Source of the DNA: Alteromonas halophila
GTDB taxonomy: Bacteria; Pseudomonadota; Gammaproteobacteria; Enterobacterales; Alteromonadaceae
Direction of reading: 5' to 3'
DNA length: 64,000 nt
NCBI RefSeq assembly: GCF_014651815.1
Contig: NZ_BMXP01000002.1
Span: 572,689-636,688 of the forward strand
Notes under the pieces: generated by a model
What the model saw: the letters and a program-made list of their open reading frames with translations, nothing else
Databases searched by the model: none
Told to the model about the DNA's origin: nothing
Shown here: in pieces, positions 17,145 through 26,889 of the stretch
Position numbering within the stretch: position 1 is the stretch's first letter
How the letters are laid out: each line of letters begins with the position of its first letter
Translations under genes and position numbers: made by a program

Positions 17145-17794
17145 ACAACAAAATAATAAATGGAAAAATAGTGACAGCTACAGCCACCCAGCACAAACAA
17201 ATGCCAGATTGCATGCGTATATTTTACCTTTTTTGCCACGTAAAAAAACACCCCAACGCTAAAGCAAAGGCCGCCGGCAACCAGCAACCATAAACCGCCG
17301 CCCGGCATCGCCAGATACAATGGATAAATAATCCCCAGGGCAATCCAGCCCATCAGCAGGTAGGTCATCACAGATACCTTGGGGAAGCGATGCTGTGCAA
17401 CCAGCTTAAAGGCGACCCCACCAAGTGCCAGGCTCCAGATGATAGCCGTCATGGTGATCCCCAGCCAGCCGCCCACGGCCACCAGCAATAATGGCGTGTA
17501 GGTCCCGGCGATAAGTAAATAGATAGCGCTGTGATCGAACAGTTTGAGGATCCCTTTCGCCCTTTGATTTGAGATGCCGTGATAAAGCGTTGAGCTAAGA
17601 AACATCATGATCAGCGTGGCGCCGTAAATTGCCGCCGCACTGATTGCGACCGGATCGTCTGCTCTTAAGAGCATAAATACTAACCCGACGATGGCAGCAA
17701 TCAGCCCAATGCCATGGCTGACACTGTTAAGCCATTCTTCTACTACGGAATAGGCCTGCCGGGTCATGTTGTCCAGGGATTTATTCATCTTCAT
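17141..17794 (-). CDS. trhA: Hemolysin III family membrane protein (TrhA/YqfA)
   Basis: This protein of about 217 residues has seven predicted membrane helices. It carries the family hallmarks EEWLNSVSHGIG near the N-terminus, SSTLYHGI in the middle, DHSAIYLLIAGTYTP, and the C-terminal HAIWHLFVLGG, with the conserved Ser, Asp and His residues of the CREST superfamily that are thought to bind metal. The open frame runs to 17830, but that would overlap the divergent gene's region; the ATG at 17794 (MKMNKSLDN) is more likely. Family members are linked to membrane lipid homeostasis. The overlap with the downstream CX5R gene suggests a shared process. Confidence 0.85.
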   Translation of the reverse strand: MKMNKSLDNMTRQAYSVVEEWLNSVSHGIGLIAAIVGLVFMLLRADDPVAISAAAIYGATLIMMFLSSTLYHGISNQRAKGILKLFDHSAIYLLIAGTYTPLLLVAVGGWLGITMTAIIWSLALGGVAFKLVAQHRFPKVSVMTYLLMGWIALGIIYPLYLAMPGGGLWLLVAGGLCFSVGVFFYVAKKVKYTHAIWHLFVLGGCSCHYFSIYYFVV

Positions 17795-17954
17795 ATCGCC
17801 ATTATAAATTTTCAGCGTACATGTGTACACTAAAACAATACGGAAGATTTACGACATTTGGATGACAAAAATCGCAGATTTCTTCGCCTGGCAGATGTCG
17901 ATGATGAACTCTGTTAGGATGGCATCTTCCCTAGATACAGGAGTACCACCTACT

Positions 17955-19832
17955 ATGAACAAAGCGCTTTGGTTGTTAACAGCCTCTCTGTTGCTTGCAG
18001 AGCCGCTGGCGGCGCAGCAGGGCCCTTCTGAAAAGAGCCCGGAAACCTCATCGCCCATTCAGGCTGGCAAAGATTACCATTCTTTTGCGAATCCTGATGA
18101 AATCAGGGTCACGCATCTCGATCTGGATTTAACCGCAGATTTTGACGCCCGGCAGCTAAAAGGCAGTGTGACCCTGTCGGTGAAGCGGGAGGATAAAGAT
18201 GCGACCGCACTGGTACTGGATACCCGGGCACTGGATATTCTCAATGTAAGCGCAGAAGGACAGCCGGTGGATTATACACTGGGCAAGACCGATGCCGAAC
18301 TGGGCACGCCGCTGAAGATATCGCTGCCAGCGGGCGCAGACACGGTTAGTATTCAGTATGAAACGTCACCCAAAGCCTCCGGGGTTCAGTGGCTTAGCCC
18401 GGTGCAGACCGCCGGGAAAAAGCATCCGTTTTTATTTACACAGGCTCAGGCGACGCATGCCCGAAGCTTCATTCCCCTGCAGGATTCTCCCAAAGTACGG
18501 GTCACCTACGAGGCAAACATTCAAACGCCGGAATCGCTGCTGGCGGTGATGAGCGCCGCCAATACCCCCAACACGCCGCGCGATGGTGACTATTCGTTTT
18601 CTATGCCACAGCCTATTCCGTCATATCTGATAGCGCTGGCCATTGGCGATCTTAAATTTAAAGCAATGGGCGAGCGCACCGGTGTGTACGCCGAGCCCTC
18701 AATGCTGGATGCGGCCGCCAGCGAGTTTGAAGATACCGAAGACATGCTGGAGGCCACTGAAGAAAAATACGGTCCGTATAGCTGGGATCGGTATGATCTG
18801 CTGATCCTGCCCCCCTCATTTCCATTCGGCGGCATGGAAAACCCGCGCCTGTCATTCATTACCCCGACGGTGATTGCCGGCGATAAGAGCCTGGTATCGC
18901 TGATTGCTCACGAACTGGCGCATAGCTGGTCAGGCAATACGGTGACCAATGCCACCTGGCGTGATCTCTGGTTGAACGAAGGGTTCACTACGTATCTTAC
19001 CTACCGTATCATGGAAATGATTTATGGCCACGATCGCTATAAAAAAGAAGCGGTGCTGGGCTATCAGGATTTAATGGCGGACATCGACGCGCTACCGGCA
19101 AAGGATCAGATACTGGCTATCGATCTGCGGGGCCGCAATGCGGATGATGTCTTTTCTAACATCCCGTATGAAAAAGGCGCACTGTTTTTACGTGAAATTG
19201 AGCAGAAAATCGGCCGCGACAACTTTGACGCCTTTCTGACCCAGTATTTCGAAGACTTTGCGTTTCAAAGCATTACCACCGATACCTTTATCGACTACCT
19301 CGATAAGACGTTGCTGGCTGACTACCCTGAAAAATTGAGTGAAGCGCGGATCCGGACCTGGATATTTGAACCCGGGATCCCAAAAGGCGCACCAAAACCA
19401 GAGTCTGATGCGTTCGTAAATATCGACAAGACGCGCAGTGCCTGGCTGGATGGCGAAATCAGTGCCGCAGACATCATGACCGGCGACTGGACCGTGCATG
19501 AGTGGCTGTACTTTCTGAACAACATGCCTGACACCCTGTCTGATACGCAGCTAAAGGCCCTCGATGATGCCTTTGCGCTGACCAGTACCCAGAATAATGA
19601 GATAGCGCACAGCTGGCTTATGATTGCGGTGAAAAACACCTATAAAGCCGCCTATCCGCGTCTGCATAATTACCTGGTTAATATTGGCCGCAATAAGCTG
19701 GTGAAGCCGCTTTACCGTGAGCTGGCGAAAACCAAAGACGGCAAAGCGTTTGCCAAAAAGGCCTTTGAGCAGGCGAAGCCGGGCTATCACCCGCTGACCA
19801 TAAAAGCCAATGAAGGGTTTGTGAACGACTAA
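17955..19832 (+). CDS. Secreted M1-family zinc metallopeptidase (aminopeptidase N-like)
   Basis: This exported peptidase has about 625 residues. The zinc site HELAHSWSGN (His319, Glu320, His323) and the third ligand in NEGFTTY 19 residues later form the HEXXH-18-E pattern of the M1 family. GGMENP, which binds the N-terminus of substrates, lies about 40 residues before it. The open frame begins at 17823, but ATG 17955 has AGGAG upstream and opens a clear signal peptide (MNKALWLLTASLLLAEPLAAQ), so I place the start there. The C-terminal region resembles the leukotriene-A4-hydrolase-like helical domain. It probably trims peptides in the periplasm. Confidence 0.9.
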   Translation: MNKALWLLTASLLLAEPLAAQQGPSEKSPETSSPIQAGKDYHSFANPDEIRVTHLDLDLTADFDARQLKGSVTLSVKREDKDATALVLDTRALDILNVSAEGQPVDYTLGKTDAELGTPLKISLPAGADTVSIQYETSPKASGVQWLSPVQTAGKKHPFLFTQAQATHARSFIPLQDSPKVRVTYEANIQTPESLLAVMSAANTPNTPRDGDYSFSMPQPIPSYLIALAIGDLKFKAMGERTGVYAEPSMLDAAASEFEDTEDMLEATEEKYGPYSWDRYDLLILPPSFPFGGMENPRLSFITPTVIAGDKSLVSLIAHELAHSWSGNTVTNATWRDLWLNEGFTTYLTYRIMEMIYGHDRYKKEAVLGYQDLMADIDALPAKDQILAIDLRGRNADDVFSNIPYEKGALFLREIEQKIGRDNFDAFLTQYFEDFAFQSITTDTFIDYLDKTLLADYPEKLSEARIRTWIFEPGIPKGAPKPESDAFVNIDKTRSAWLDGEISAADIMTGDWTVHEWLYFLNNMPDTLSDTQLKALDDAFALTSTQNNEIAHSWLMIAVKNTYKAAYPRLHNYLVNIGRNKLVKPLYRELAKTKDGKAFAKKAFEQAKPGYHPLTIKANEGFVND

Positions 19833-19839
19833 CCATGCT

Positions 19840-19864
19840 GGCGTGACGCGGCTTGCGTCACGCC
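19840..19864. terminator. Perfect 10-bp hairpin between convergent aminopeptidase and RND genes
   Basis: GGCGTGACGC and GCGTCACGCC form a perfect 10-bp stem around GGCTT. It sits after the aminopeptidase stop and overlaps the last codons of the convergent RND gene. The T-run is short (TT), so it may act as a bidirectional terminator or an mRNA 3'-end stabiliser. Confidence 0.6.
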
Positions 19865-22800
19865 TTGCTGCGGTGTTTAGCGGGTTGTAAACGAAAGAAC
19901 AGAGAATACAGCACCGGCACCACACCCAGGCTTAGTATCGTGCCTACAGCAAGCCCATATGCAATGGCACTGGCCATGGCATAAAACAGCACATCGCCAC
20001 TGACCAGCAACGGCACAAGCCCTAAAATAGTGGTAAACGCTGACATCAGAATGGGTCGCAACCGCCTGACACTGGCGGTGACTACTGCCTCGGCATGATC
20101 GCCATCCTCACCCAGCTCCTCGCGCTCGGCATCAATACGCTCAATCAGCACAATGGCGTTGTTTACAATAATACCGGCCAGCGCATAAAGTCCCAGGATC
20201 ACCATAAACCCAAAGTTACCCTGCATCACAATCAGACCCATCGCCGCGCCAATAATAATCAAAGGCACGGTCAGCATAATAATGGCGGCGCGACGGTACG
20301 AGCGGAACTGAGCGACAAGCAGCAGCACGATAATACTGATACACAGTGGCAGGTATTCATTCAGCGAGCGCTGAGATTTTGCTGACTCTTCAATCACGCC
20401 GTCATATTCAATCTCGTAGCCATAGGGGAGGGTGTCGCGCAATGCCTGAATATCGGCATCGATCATGGGCACCATTTCCTCGGCGTTGTGCAGCGCATTT
20501 TTGGCTTCCACGGTAATGGTTCTGAACAGGTTTTCCCGGGCAATACGGGAAAAGCCGGTCTCATAGCGGATCTCGGCCACCTGGGTGAGCGGTACGCTGG
20601 TATTACGCGACTGTGAGAAAATATTCACACTTTTTATGCGTGATAAGTCGAAGCGCTCGCTGTCGCGACCACGCACCACAATAGGCAGAATATCGTCACC
20701 TTCCAGAAACTCTGAAATGCCGCGGCCACTGAAATAGGTGTTTAGCGTCTGTGAAATATCGGCCGAGCTGATCCCGGCGCGCCGGGCCTTTTGCTGATTG
20801 ATGTCCAGCTTGATCTGGGTAACGCGGTTTTCCCAGTTATTTTTAATGTCGTAGGTGCCGGGTAATTGATTGAGTATTGCCTCAATATCGCCGGCGGTGC
20901 GGTACAACTTATCTTTATCCGGCCCTTTGACCTGGATATCGATTTTGCTGGAGTCGGACGGGCCCAGAAACATTTTGGTGACGCGCGCCGATACAGACGG
21001 AAAGTCTCTGGCGAACATGGCGCGCAGCGAATCTATCGTAGCAGCCACATGCTTGCGCTCACCGACATCGATCATCACAAAGCCTTTGGAGGGTTCGGGA
21101 TCAATCGGGGTAAGCGATAGCACAAAGCGGGGGCCGCCGAAGCCTCCGTAGCCCACATGCTTCATTATATGTGGAAAATGTTCTCGATTATCGAGCCGGG
21201 CAAAAACCGATTCCAGCGTACGGTTGGTTTCGCGAATAGAACTGCCTGCGGGCAGATCCAGGTAAACCAGCACCTGGGCCCGGTCGGAGTCAGGAAAGAA
21301 CTTGGCCGGCACTTTTGATAATCCGTAGCCGCCAACAAAGAACAGGCCGACCATGACCAGCAAGAATAAGGCGCGGTAATTAAGTAGCCGCCGTACACCG
21401 GATTCGTACAGCGGATTTAGTTTAGTGAAATAATGACTCACGCCTGCTTTTTCTTCATCTTTGCCTTTGGGAGGCGGGATAAAGTGATAGCAAAGATACG
21501 GTGTGATGGTCTGCGATAATAGCCAGGACACCAGCAAGGAGATCAGGATCACCAGTGAAATTGAGCGGGTGTACTCGCCCGCAACACTGTCAGCCAGCAT
21601 CAGCGGCAGAAACACTAAAATGGTGGTCAGCGAGGAAGTCAGCAAGGGAAACGACAGCGAACGGCTGCTGTTGGCGAGCGCCTGTTCGCGCGCTTCACCA
21701 TCTTCCAGGCGGCGCTTAAAGTCCTCTGCAACCACAATACCGTTGTCGACCAGCACCCCCAGTGAAATAATCAGCGTGGCCAGTGACATACGCTCCAGCA
21801 CCATGCCAGAAAAGGCCATAACGGCAATGGTGATGAGGATAACGCCGGGCACAATTGCCCCTACAATGAGTCCGGCGCGTAAGCCCAGAAACAGCACGAC
21901 CACACTACAGACGATCGCCAGGGTTTGCAGTACATTGATACTAACTCCGTTTACCGCATTCTCAACCACTTCCGCCTGCCGGGTAATGATGTCCAGTTGC
22001 ATACCGGCTGGCAGCGTCGCGTTAAGCGCGGCGATTTCCCGTTCCATGTCCGGGGTAAATTTCAGGACATCCACATGGGCATTTTTGGCGATGGCAAATA
22101 CAATGGCTTTTTCACCATTGAAATACGCGGTGCGGCTGGGCGGATCAACCACTTCGCGCTGAACATCAGCAATATCACGCAGCAGAAATGATTCCTGCTC
22201 TCCGGGTACGGTAATCAGGGCGTTGCGCACATCATCGACAGTTTCAAAGTACCCTGAGGGCTGAATGGCAAAGTTCTGGCCATTGGCATCTACAGTTCCA
22301 CCAGGCTGTATAATATTCTGCTGCTGCAGAATGCTGATAAGCTGATTGGGCGACAGGTTGGTTTGTGCAAGTTTGCTGTTATTCACCTTGATGGTGATTT
22401 GCTCTGGCAACACCCCAAGCAGATCAATGCGTTTGACGCCGTCGATTTTGAACAGGTTGTCCCGGATGTGCTGGGCATAATCAGTGCGTTCACCCTCGGT
22501 GTAACTGCTATCCATTAACAACGCCACCGTCAGAACCGCCACATCACCAAAGTTATCGTTCACCAGCGGGGCGGAGGTGCCACTGGGCAGGTCACCCTGA
22601 ACCTGTTCCAGCTCGTCTCTGAGATCGTCCCAGATTTGCTCAAGTGCAAAATACCGGTCCTGAATTTTGACATGCATAATCGACTGACCGGTCATCGACA
22701 CCGAACGAATTTCATCGACTTCCGGTAGCTTGCGGGCTGCTTCTTCCAGTGTTTTGGTGATCAGCAGTTCCACCTTATCAGCCGGCAGGCCGGGGAACGT

Positions 22801-22947
22801 GGTGGTGACAACGGCTTCGCGGATGGTAATTGACGGATCTTCCTGTGCCGGCAATGTGATATAGCTGTACAGGCCAAACGCCATCAGCAGGCTGACAATC
22901 GCCAGCATCAGCCTGTTTTGCTTAAGACTCAGCTGAGAAAGTGACAT
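19858..22947 (-). CDS. RND-family efflux transporter inner-membrane subunit
   Basis: This 1029-residue RND permease of the AcrB/HAE type has twelve membrane helices and two large periplasmic loops (about residues 30-330 and 550-860). The internal repeat is clear: TLIISLGVLVDNGIVVAED in helix 4 and VILGLYALAGIIVNNAIVLIERI in helix 10. In AcrB the proton relay uses two adjacent aspartates in helix 4 and a lysine in helix 10; here helix 4 has Asp-Asn and helix 10 lacks the lysine. It is encoded 9 bases after its lipoprotein adaptor. No outer-membrane channel gene is adjacent, so a shared TolC is likely. The substrate is unknown. Confidence 0.9.
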   Translation of the reverse strand: MSLSQLSLKQNRLMLAIVSLLMAFGLYSYITLPAQEDPSITIREAVVTTTFPGLPADKVELLITKTLEEAARKLPEVDEIRSVSMTGQSIMHVKIQDRYFALEQIWDDLRDELEQVQGDLPSGTSAPLVNDNFGDVAVLTVALLMDSSYTEGERTDYAQHIRDNLFKIDGVKRIDLLGVLPEQITIKVNNSKLAQTNLSPNQLISILQQQNIIQPGGTVDANGQNFAIQPSGYFETVDDVRNALITVPGEQESFLLRDIADVQREVVDPPSRTAYFNGEKAIVFAIAKNAHVDVLKFTPDMEREIAALNATLPAGMQLDIITRQAEVVENAVNGVSINVLQTLAIVCSVVVLFLGLRAGLIVGAIVPGVILITIAVMAFSGMVLERMSLATLIISLGVLVDNGIVVAEDFKRRLEDGEAREQALANSSRSLSFPLLTSSLTTILVFLPLMLADSVAGEYTRSISLVILISLLVSWLLSQTITPYLCYHFIPPPKGKDEEKAGVSHYFTKLNPLYESGVRRLLNYRALFLLVMVGLFFVGGYGLSKVPAKFFPDSDRAQVLVYLDLPAGSSIRETNRTLESVFARLDNREHFPHIMKHVGYGGFGGPRFVLSLTPIDPEPSKGFVMIDVGERKHVAATIDSLRAMFARDFPSVSARVTKMFLGPSDSSKIDIQVKGPDKDKLYRTAGDIEAILNQLPGTYDIKNNWENRVTQIKLDINQQKARRAGISSADISQTLNTYFSGRGISEFLEGDDILPIVVRGRDSERFDLSRIKSVNIFSQSRNTSVPLTQVAEIRYETGFSRIARENLFRTITVEAKNALHNAEEMVPMIDADIQALRDTLPYGYEIEYDGVIEESAKSQRSLNEYLPLCISIIVLLLVAQFRSYRRAAIIMLTVPLIIIGAAMGLIVMQGNFGFMVILGLYALAGIIVNNAIVLIERIDAEREELGEDGDHAEAVVTASVRRLRPILMSAFTTILGLVPLLVSGDVLFYAMASAIAYGLAVGTILSLGVVPVLYSLFFRLQPAKHRSKA

Positions 22948-22956
22948 GACCCACTC

Positions 22957-24075
22957 CTACTGATTAAACAGGCGGGTATCGCCATTGGCCAGATGGACGC
23001 GCTGACCGTCGCTCAGCAGACTGGCCCCGGATCGCACGACCTGCATGTCTGCTTCGAGGTTACCTCGCACCCGGGCGACATCAGTTTCCAGTGAGACGAC
23101 CTCAACCGGCTGACGCATAGTGGTGTAAACAGGAATATCCTTGTCTGAGCGTGACGCATCCGCGCGCATCAGCTGCCACACGTAATGCTGATTGCGGTCT
23201 GATGAGACCAGCGCGCTTAAGGGAATTTCAAAGGTGGACTCGTTGCCCGGTTGTGAAAATGTGAAGGTGACCTCGGCACTCATTCCAGGTTGCAATCCTG
23301 GCACCTCATCGGTTAACCGCACGGTTACCGGAAACGCATTGGCGCTCTGAGCGCGGCTGCCAATTTCAAATATCCGGCCGCTAGCGTGCTGGTTGTCCAG
23401 GGCAAAAATTTCCACATCCACATTATCACCAGAGTGGATTTTATTGACCATGTTTTCCGGAACGGCAACCGAGATCTCAATGCCCGCCTGTCCTTCTATA
23501 CTAAATGCGGGCTGGGCTGGTGTGATACGTTGTGACGGTTCAATCAGGCGCTCGGCAATGCGCCCCGGGTAGGGCGCGATAAGCCGTGTATCACTGAGCT
23601 CCTCTTCGGCAATACCCAGTTGCGCGCGGGCCACGTCCAGCTGATCCCGCAGCGCGGCGAGCTGAGTCACGGCGACATCCAGCTCAGCTTCTGAAACGGC
23701 ACCGGAGGCCTGCAACTGACGTTTCCGTTCAACGTCACGCCGCGCTTCTCTGAGCCGCGCCTCAATTTCGGAGAGCGCTCCCTGGCGTTGCTTCTGATTA
23801 AGCTCAAACACTTTACTATCGATGGTCGCCAGCACATCGCCTTTGCGGATCATGTCACCAAGGTTAACGTTGACTGTTTCAACAATGCCGGCAACCTCGA
23901 AACTTAACTGACTGGTTTCAGCAGACTGGGCAACGCCCGACAAAATATGCTGCTGTTGTCCATCAAAGGGGGTCACCGGCGTCGCTACCACCGTGCGCAA
24001 CAGATCTCTGTGCTGCGGCGGGTTATCACAGCCAGCAATGAAAAACAGGCACATCACAAGCGAAAGCGTGCGCAT
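22957..24075 (-). CDS. RND efflux periplasmic adaptor (membrane fusion protein), lipoprotein
   Basis: This 372-residue protein begins with a lipoprotein signal (MRTLSLVMCLFFIAGC, lipidated Cys16). The standard adaptor order follows: barrel-sandwich half (GIVETVNVNLGDMIRKGDVLATID), an alpha-hairpin of about 80 residues (KQRQGALSEIEARLREARRDV to LDVARAQL), the second sandwich half (IAPYPGRIAERLIEPSQRI), then beta-barrel and membrane-proximal domains (LQPGMSAEVTFTF). It connects the RND permease to an outer-membrane channel. It is the first gene of the two-gene operon; no local regulator is adjacent. Confidence 0.92.
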   Translation of the reverse strand: MRTLSLVMCLFFIAGCDNPPQHRDLLRTVVATPVTPFDGQQQHILSGVAQSAETSQLSFEVAGIVETVNVNLGDMIRKGDVLATIDSKVFELNQKQRQGALSEIEARLREARRDVERKRQLQASGAVSEAELDVAVTQLAALRDQLDVARAQLGIAEEELSDTRLIAPYPGRIAERLIEPSQRITPAQPAFSIEGQAGIEISVAVPENMVNKIHSGDNVDVEIFALDNQHASGRIFEIGSRAQSANAFPVTVRLTDEVPGLQPGMSAEVTFTFSQPGNESTFEIPLSALVSSDRNQHYVWQLMRADASRSDKDIPVYTTMRQPVEVVSLETDVARVRGNLEADMQVVRSGASLLSDGQRVHLANGDTRLFNQ

Positions 24076-24176
24076 TGAATATAAACTCCTGATGTTTCCG
24101 GAGAAGGGATGCTTCCCGGGGATGGTTGGGGTTACTTTTTATTTTTGACTTTTACGGTGCTCTCACCATTTTAGTT

Positions 24177-24779
24177 TTATTCGGTGGCTCGTCGAACCTG
24201 AATATTCAGCGCGCCAATGCTCGTCTCGAACGGATCCGTTGCCTCATCGGGAAGATGCAGTGTCAGCGCGACGTTGTCGGTATAGACGACATCACTGATC
24301 TGGCCCTGATGCGTGTCGGCGAAATGTCTGATGAACTGCTCATGACGAAAGTCACTGACAATGGAAAGTGCTGTCAGCGAGACATGGTGTTTAATGGCAA
24401 GATCGGCCATTGCTGCCTGCGCAGCCCCTGAGTAAGCACGTACTAATCCGCCAGCGCCAAGTTTGATGCCGCCAAAATAGCGCACTACGACCACCATCAC
24501 ATCACTGACATCTTTGTGCTGAATGACATTCAAAATGGGCTTCCCGGCGGTCCCCGAGGGCTCGCCATCATCCCCCATCGCCGCGCTGGTGGGCGTGTCG
24601 GGGTGACCCAGCTGATACGCCCAGCAATGATGCCTGGCATCTGGGTAGTCGGCGCGGATCTTCTCGAGTATCGTCAGCGCCGCGTCGCGGCTGTCGGCAT
24701 GGCTGGCAATACCAATAAACCGGCTTTTTTTCACTTCCAGCTCTGAGATAGCTGTTTTTGCAGGGATCGGATAATTCAT
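24177..24779 (-). CDS. yigZ: YigZ/IMPACT family protein
   Basis: This 200-residue cytoplasmic protein of the IMPACT/YigZ family has an N-terminal domain with the signature VVVVRYFGGIKLGAGGLVRAY at about residues 97-117 and a C-terminal ferredoxin-like domain. DGEPSGTAGKPIL just before the signature is also conserved. Eukaryotic IMPACT competes with Gcn1 for Gcn2; the bacterial role is not settled. It is a stand-alone gene here between the RND pump and the two-component system. Confidence 0.9.
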   Translation of the reverse strand: MNYPIPAKTAISELEVKKSRFIGIASHADSRDAALTILEKIRADYPDARHHCWAYQLGHPDTPTSAAMGDDGEPSGTAGKPILNVIQHKDVSDVMVVVVRYFGGIKLGAGGLVRAYSGAAQAAMADLAIKHHVSLTALSIVSDFRHEQFIRHFADTHQGQISDVVYTDNVALTLHLPDEATDPFETSIGALNIQVRRATE

Positions 24780-24946
24780 GGGGACAGTGTAACGCAGTTT
24801 TGGCGGTGGCTGTAGCGTGCTTAATCTCAGTTTTGGTTCTCAGCGGTTATCTGGCGAGTGCATAAAAGTGAGCCTGTGCCCGTTGGCCAGCAATGGTACT
24901 GCAGTTCGCAGAGCGCCGACATCGTGAAAGACGGCACTGACATCGG

Positions 24947-26182
24947 TCACGTCTGGGCCCGGGATAACCTAAAGCGCAGCGAAAAGCGCGCGCCCCCTAG
25001 CGGACTCTTTGTTACTTTGCATGAGGCGTTAAGCCAGTTGGCAATACGGCTGACAATCGCCAGTCCCAGCCCTGCGCCGCCATCTGAACGGCTGCGGGCA
25101 GTATCCTGACGGTAGAAGGGTTTGAACACCGATTCCCTTTGCGATTCGCTGACGCCCTCGCCATCGTCATCAACATGAACAGTCACAGCCTCGCAGGTAT
25201 GCTCCACCACCACTACGACCTGCCGTCTGGCATGTCGTACTGCATTATTTAAGAGGTTATCGAGCGCCTGCGCCAGAAAGTGCGCATCCGCATTAAGCTC
25301 TGGGTTGTCGCCTTGCACGTCTATCTTAAGCGACACGGGATGCAGACATCTCTGAACCCGGTCGCAGCAAAAATCATACAGCGGAATACACTCAATATGC
25401 AGGTCCGGCTGGCGGGCGTTCATGCGTGTAAAATCCAGCATCTCCTGAACCAGTGTGTCGAGTTCATCAATATCGCGCCGTGCCTCCTGAGTTTGCGCGG
25501 CACTCATACCTTCGTCGTCCGCCATGGCAAATTTCAGTCGTGCCAGTGGCGTTTTAAACTCGTGCGTTACCGCGCCTGCCAGCTCCTGTTGCTGGCGCAG
25601 CAGATGCGTCACCCTGGTGCTTAACTTTTCCAGTGCCCGGACGATCGCACGCAGCGGCGAACGTGAAGAGAGAGCCGGCACGGCAAGGCTGCCATCATCA
25701 TTGAGTTGCTCGGTTGCCGCAACCAGTTTACGTAAATCCCGCCATAGCGGGTATAACCACAGGGCGATTCCCACGCCCAGTAGAATAAAAAACAGACTAC
25801 TTACCAGCCACCAGTTACCGGCTTTGTCGGCTGGCGTAGCGAAACGGACGACAAACACATCCTGACCGGCAACCGGCACATAAACCTGCCAGTTGTCATC
25901 AAAGAAACCATGGACAAGCTGACCGCGTTCGAGCTGGGATGACAGGGTTGTGCTGGTGGTGAGTTCACGTCCGGCGAGCACCGAGTAAGATAAACCGGCG
26001 TCGCGAAGCTGGCGGTCAAGCAGGACACGGTTATCCTGATTGGCTTCAAACAGCGACAACCAGGCCTGCTGGTAAGGCGTTAATCTGGGCTGCGCTGGCT
26101 GAAACAGCTGATCCAGTCCAAGTGTCAGCGTGATAAGGCTAAGCGTTATGAAGACGTAAAGGCTGAAAAAAAGGCGCGTCAT
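24947..26182 (-). CDS. Sensor histidine kinase (RstB-like)
   Basis: This 411-residue inner-membrane kinase has one membrane helix at residues about 5-25, a periplasmic sensor of about 105 residues, a second helix at about 131-150 (WWLVSSLFFILLGVGIALWLY), a HAMP domain, and the kinase core. The H-box GAVTHEFKTPLARLKF carries the phosphorylated histidine. The N-box QALDNLLNNAVRHA, G1 DDDGEGV and G2 GAGLGLAIV are intact. Its response regulator gene ends 5 bases upstream. The size and layout resemble RstB or PhoQ-type sensors. The operon mates MipA and DUF3019 suggest that it senses an envelope condition. Confidence 0.9.
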   Translation of the reverse strand: MTRLFFSLYVFITLSLITLTLGLDQLFQPAQPRLTPYQQAWLSLFEANQDNRVLLDRQLRDAGLSYSVLAGRELTTSTTLSSQLERGQLVHGFFDDNWQVYVPVAGQDVFVVRFATPADKAGNWWLVSSLFFILLGVGIALWLYPLWRDLRKLVAATEQLNDDGSLAVPALSSRSPLRAIVRALEKLSTRVTHLLRQQQELAGAVTHEFKTPLARLKFAMADDEGMSAAQTQEARRDIDELDTLVQEMLDFTRMNARQPDLHIECIPLYDFCCDRVQRCLHPVSLKIDVQGDNPELNADAHFLAQALDNLLNNAVRHARRQVVVVVEHTCEAVTVHVDDDGEGVSESQRESVFKPFYRQDTARSRSDGGAGLGLAIVSRIANWLNASCKVTKSPLGGARFSLRFRLSRAQT

Positions 26183-26187
26183 ACTGT

Positions 26188-26889
26188 TTATTGCCAGGCG
26201 TCAGCGACGAAAAAGAACCCCTTACCCCAGATAGTTTTGATCCGGTAGGGCTGCTGGGTATTGTCGTTAAGCTTTTTTCGCAATCGCGAGATACGTACAT
26301 CCGCAGAACGGTCAAGCCCATCGTATTCGCGACCAATGATGTCGCGGTAAATATGTTCACGGTGGACAACACAGCCAGCGTTTTCGGCCAGCATATACAG
26401 TAAATCAAATTCGTGGCTGGTCAGGCTGATGTTTTCATCACCAAGGGTGACAGATCGTGCTTCTTTGTCGATATACAGGTTGCCAAAGCGCAAAGACGCG
26501 TTTAATGCGCTCTGGCGTTGTCGGGTGCGGCGCAGCAGCGCCTGAATGCGAGCCAGCAGCAGGCGTGGTTCCACTGGCTTGCTGACGTAGTCATCCGCAC
26601 CCAGTTCCAGGCCCAGAATTTCATCGACCGCATCGTTTTTCGCGGTCATAAACAGTAACGGCCCCTGATAGTGTTTGCGTAATTGCTGGCATAGCGACAG
26701 GCCGTCCTCACCTGGCAGCATGATATCCAGCACGATGACATCGGGCGGACTTGCACTGACGGTCTGTTGCAGTGTCTTACCGTCGGCCAGGGCAATAACA
26801 GTGAACCCTGATTGTTCAAGGTACTCGGTGACCAGGTGTCGCAGCCGGGTGTCGTCCTCAACCAGAATAAGCGTAGCAGACTGACTCAT
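26188..26889 (-). CDS. OmpR/RstA-type response regulator
   Basis: This 233-residue response regulator has a receiver domain at residues 1-120 with the acidic pocket EDD (residues 11-13), the phosphorylated Asp in VIVLDIMLPGEDGL, the conserved Thr in MTAKND and Lys in SKPVEPR. A C-terminal winged-helix DNA-binding domain follows (about 135-230: LTSHEFDLLYMLAENAG and VRISRLRKKLND). The ATG overlaps the stop of the preceding DUF3019 gene (ATGA), so the operon order is mipA, DUF3019, regulator, kinase. Targets are unknown but may include its own operon. Confidence 0.93.
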   Translation of the reverse strand: MSQSATLILVEDDTRLRHLVTEYLEQSGFTVIALADGKTLQQTVSASPPDVIVLDIMLPGEDGLSLCQQLRKHYQGPLLFMTAKNDAVDEILGLELGADDYVSKPVEPRLLLARIQALLRRTRQRQSALNASLRFGNLYIDKEARSVTLGDENISLTSHEFDLLYMLAENAGCVVHREHIYRDIIGREYDGLDRSADVRISRLRKKLNDNTQQPYRIKTIWGKGFFFVADAWQ

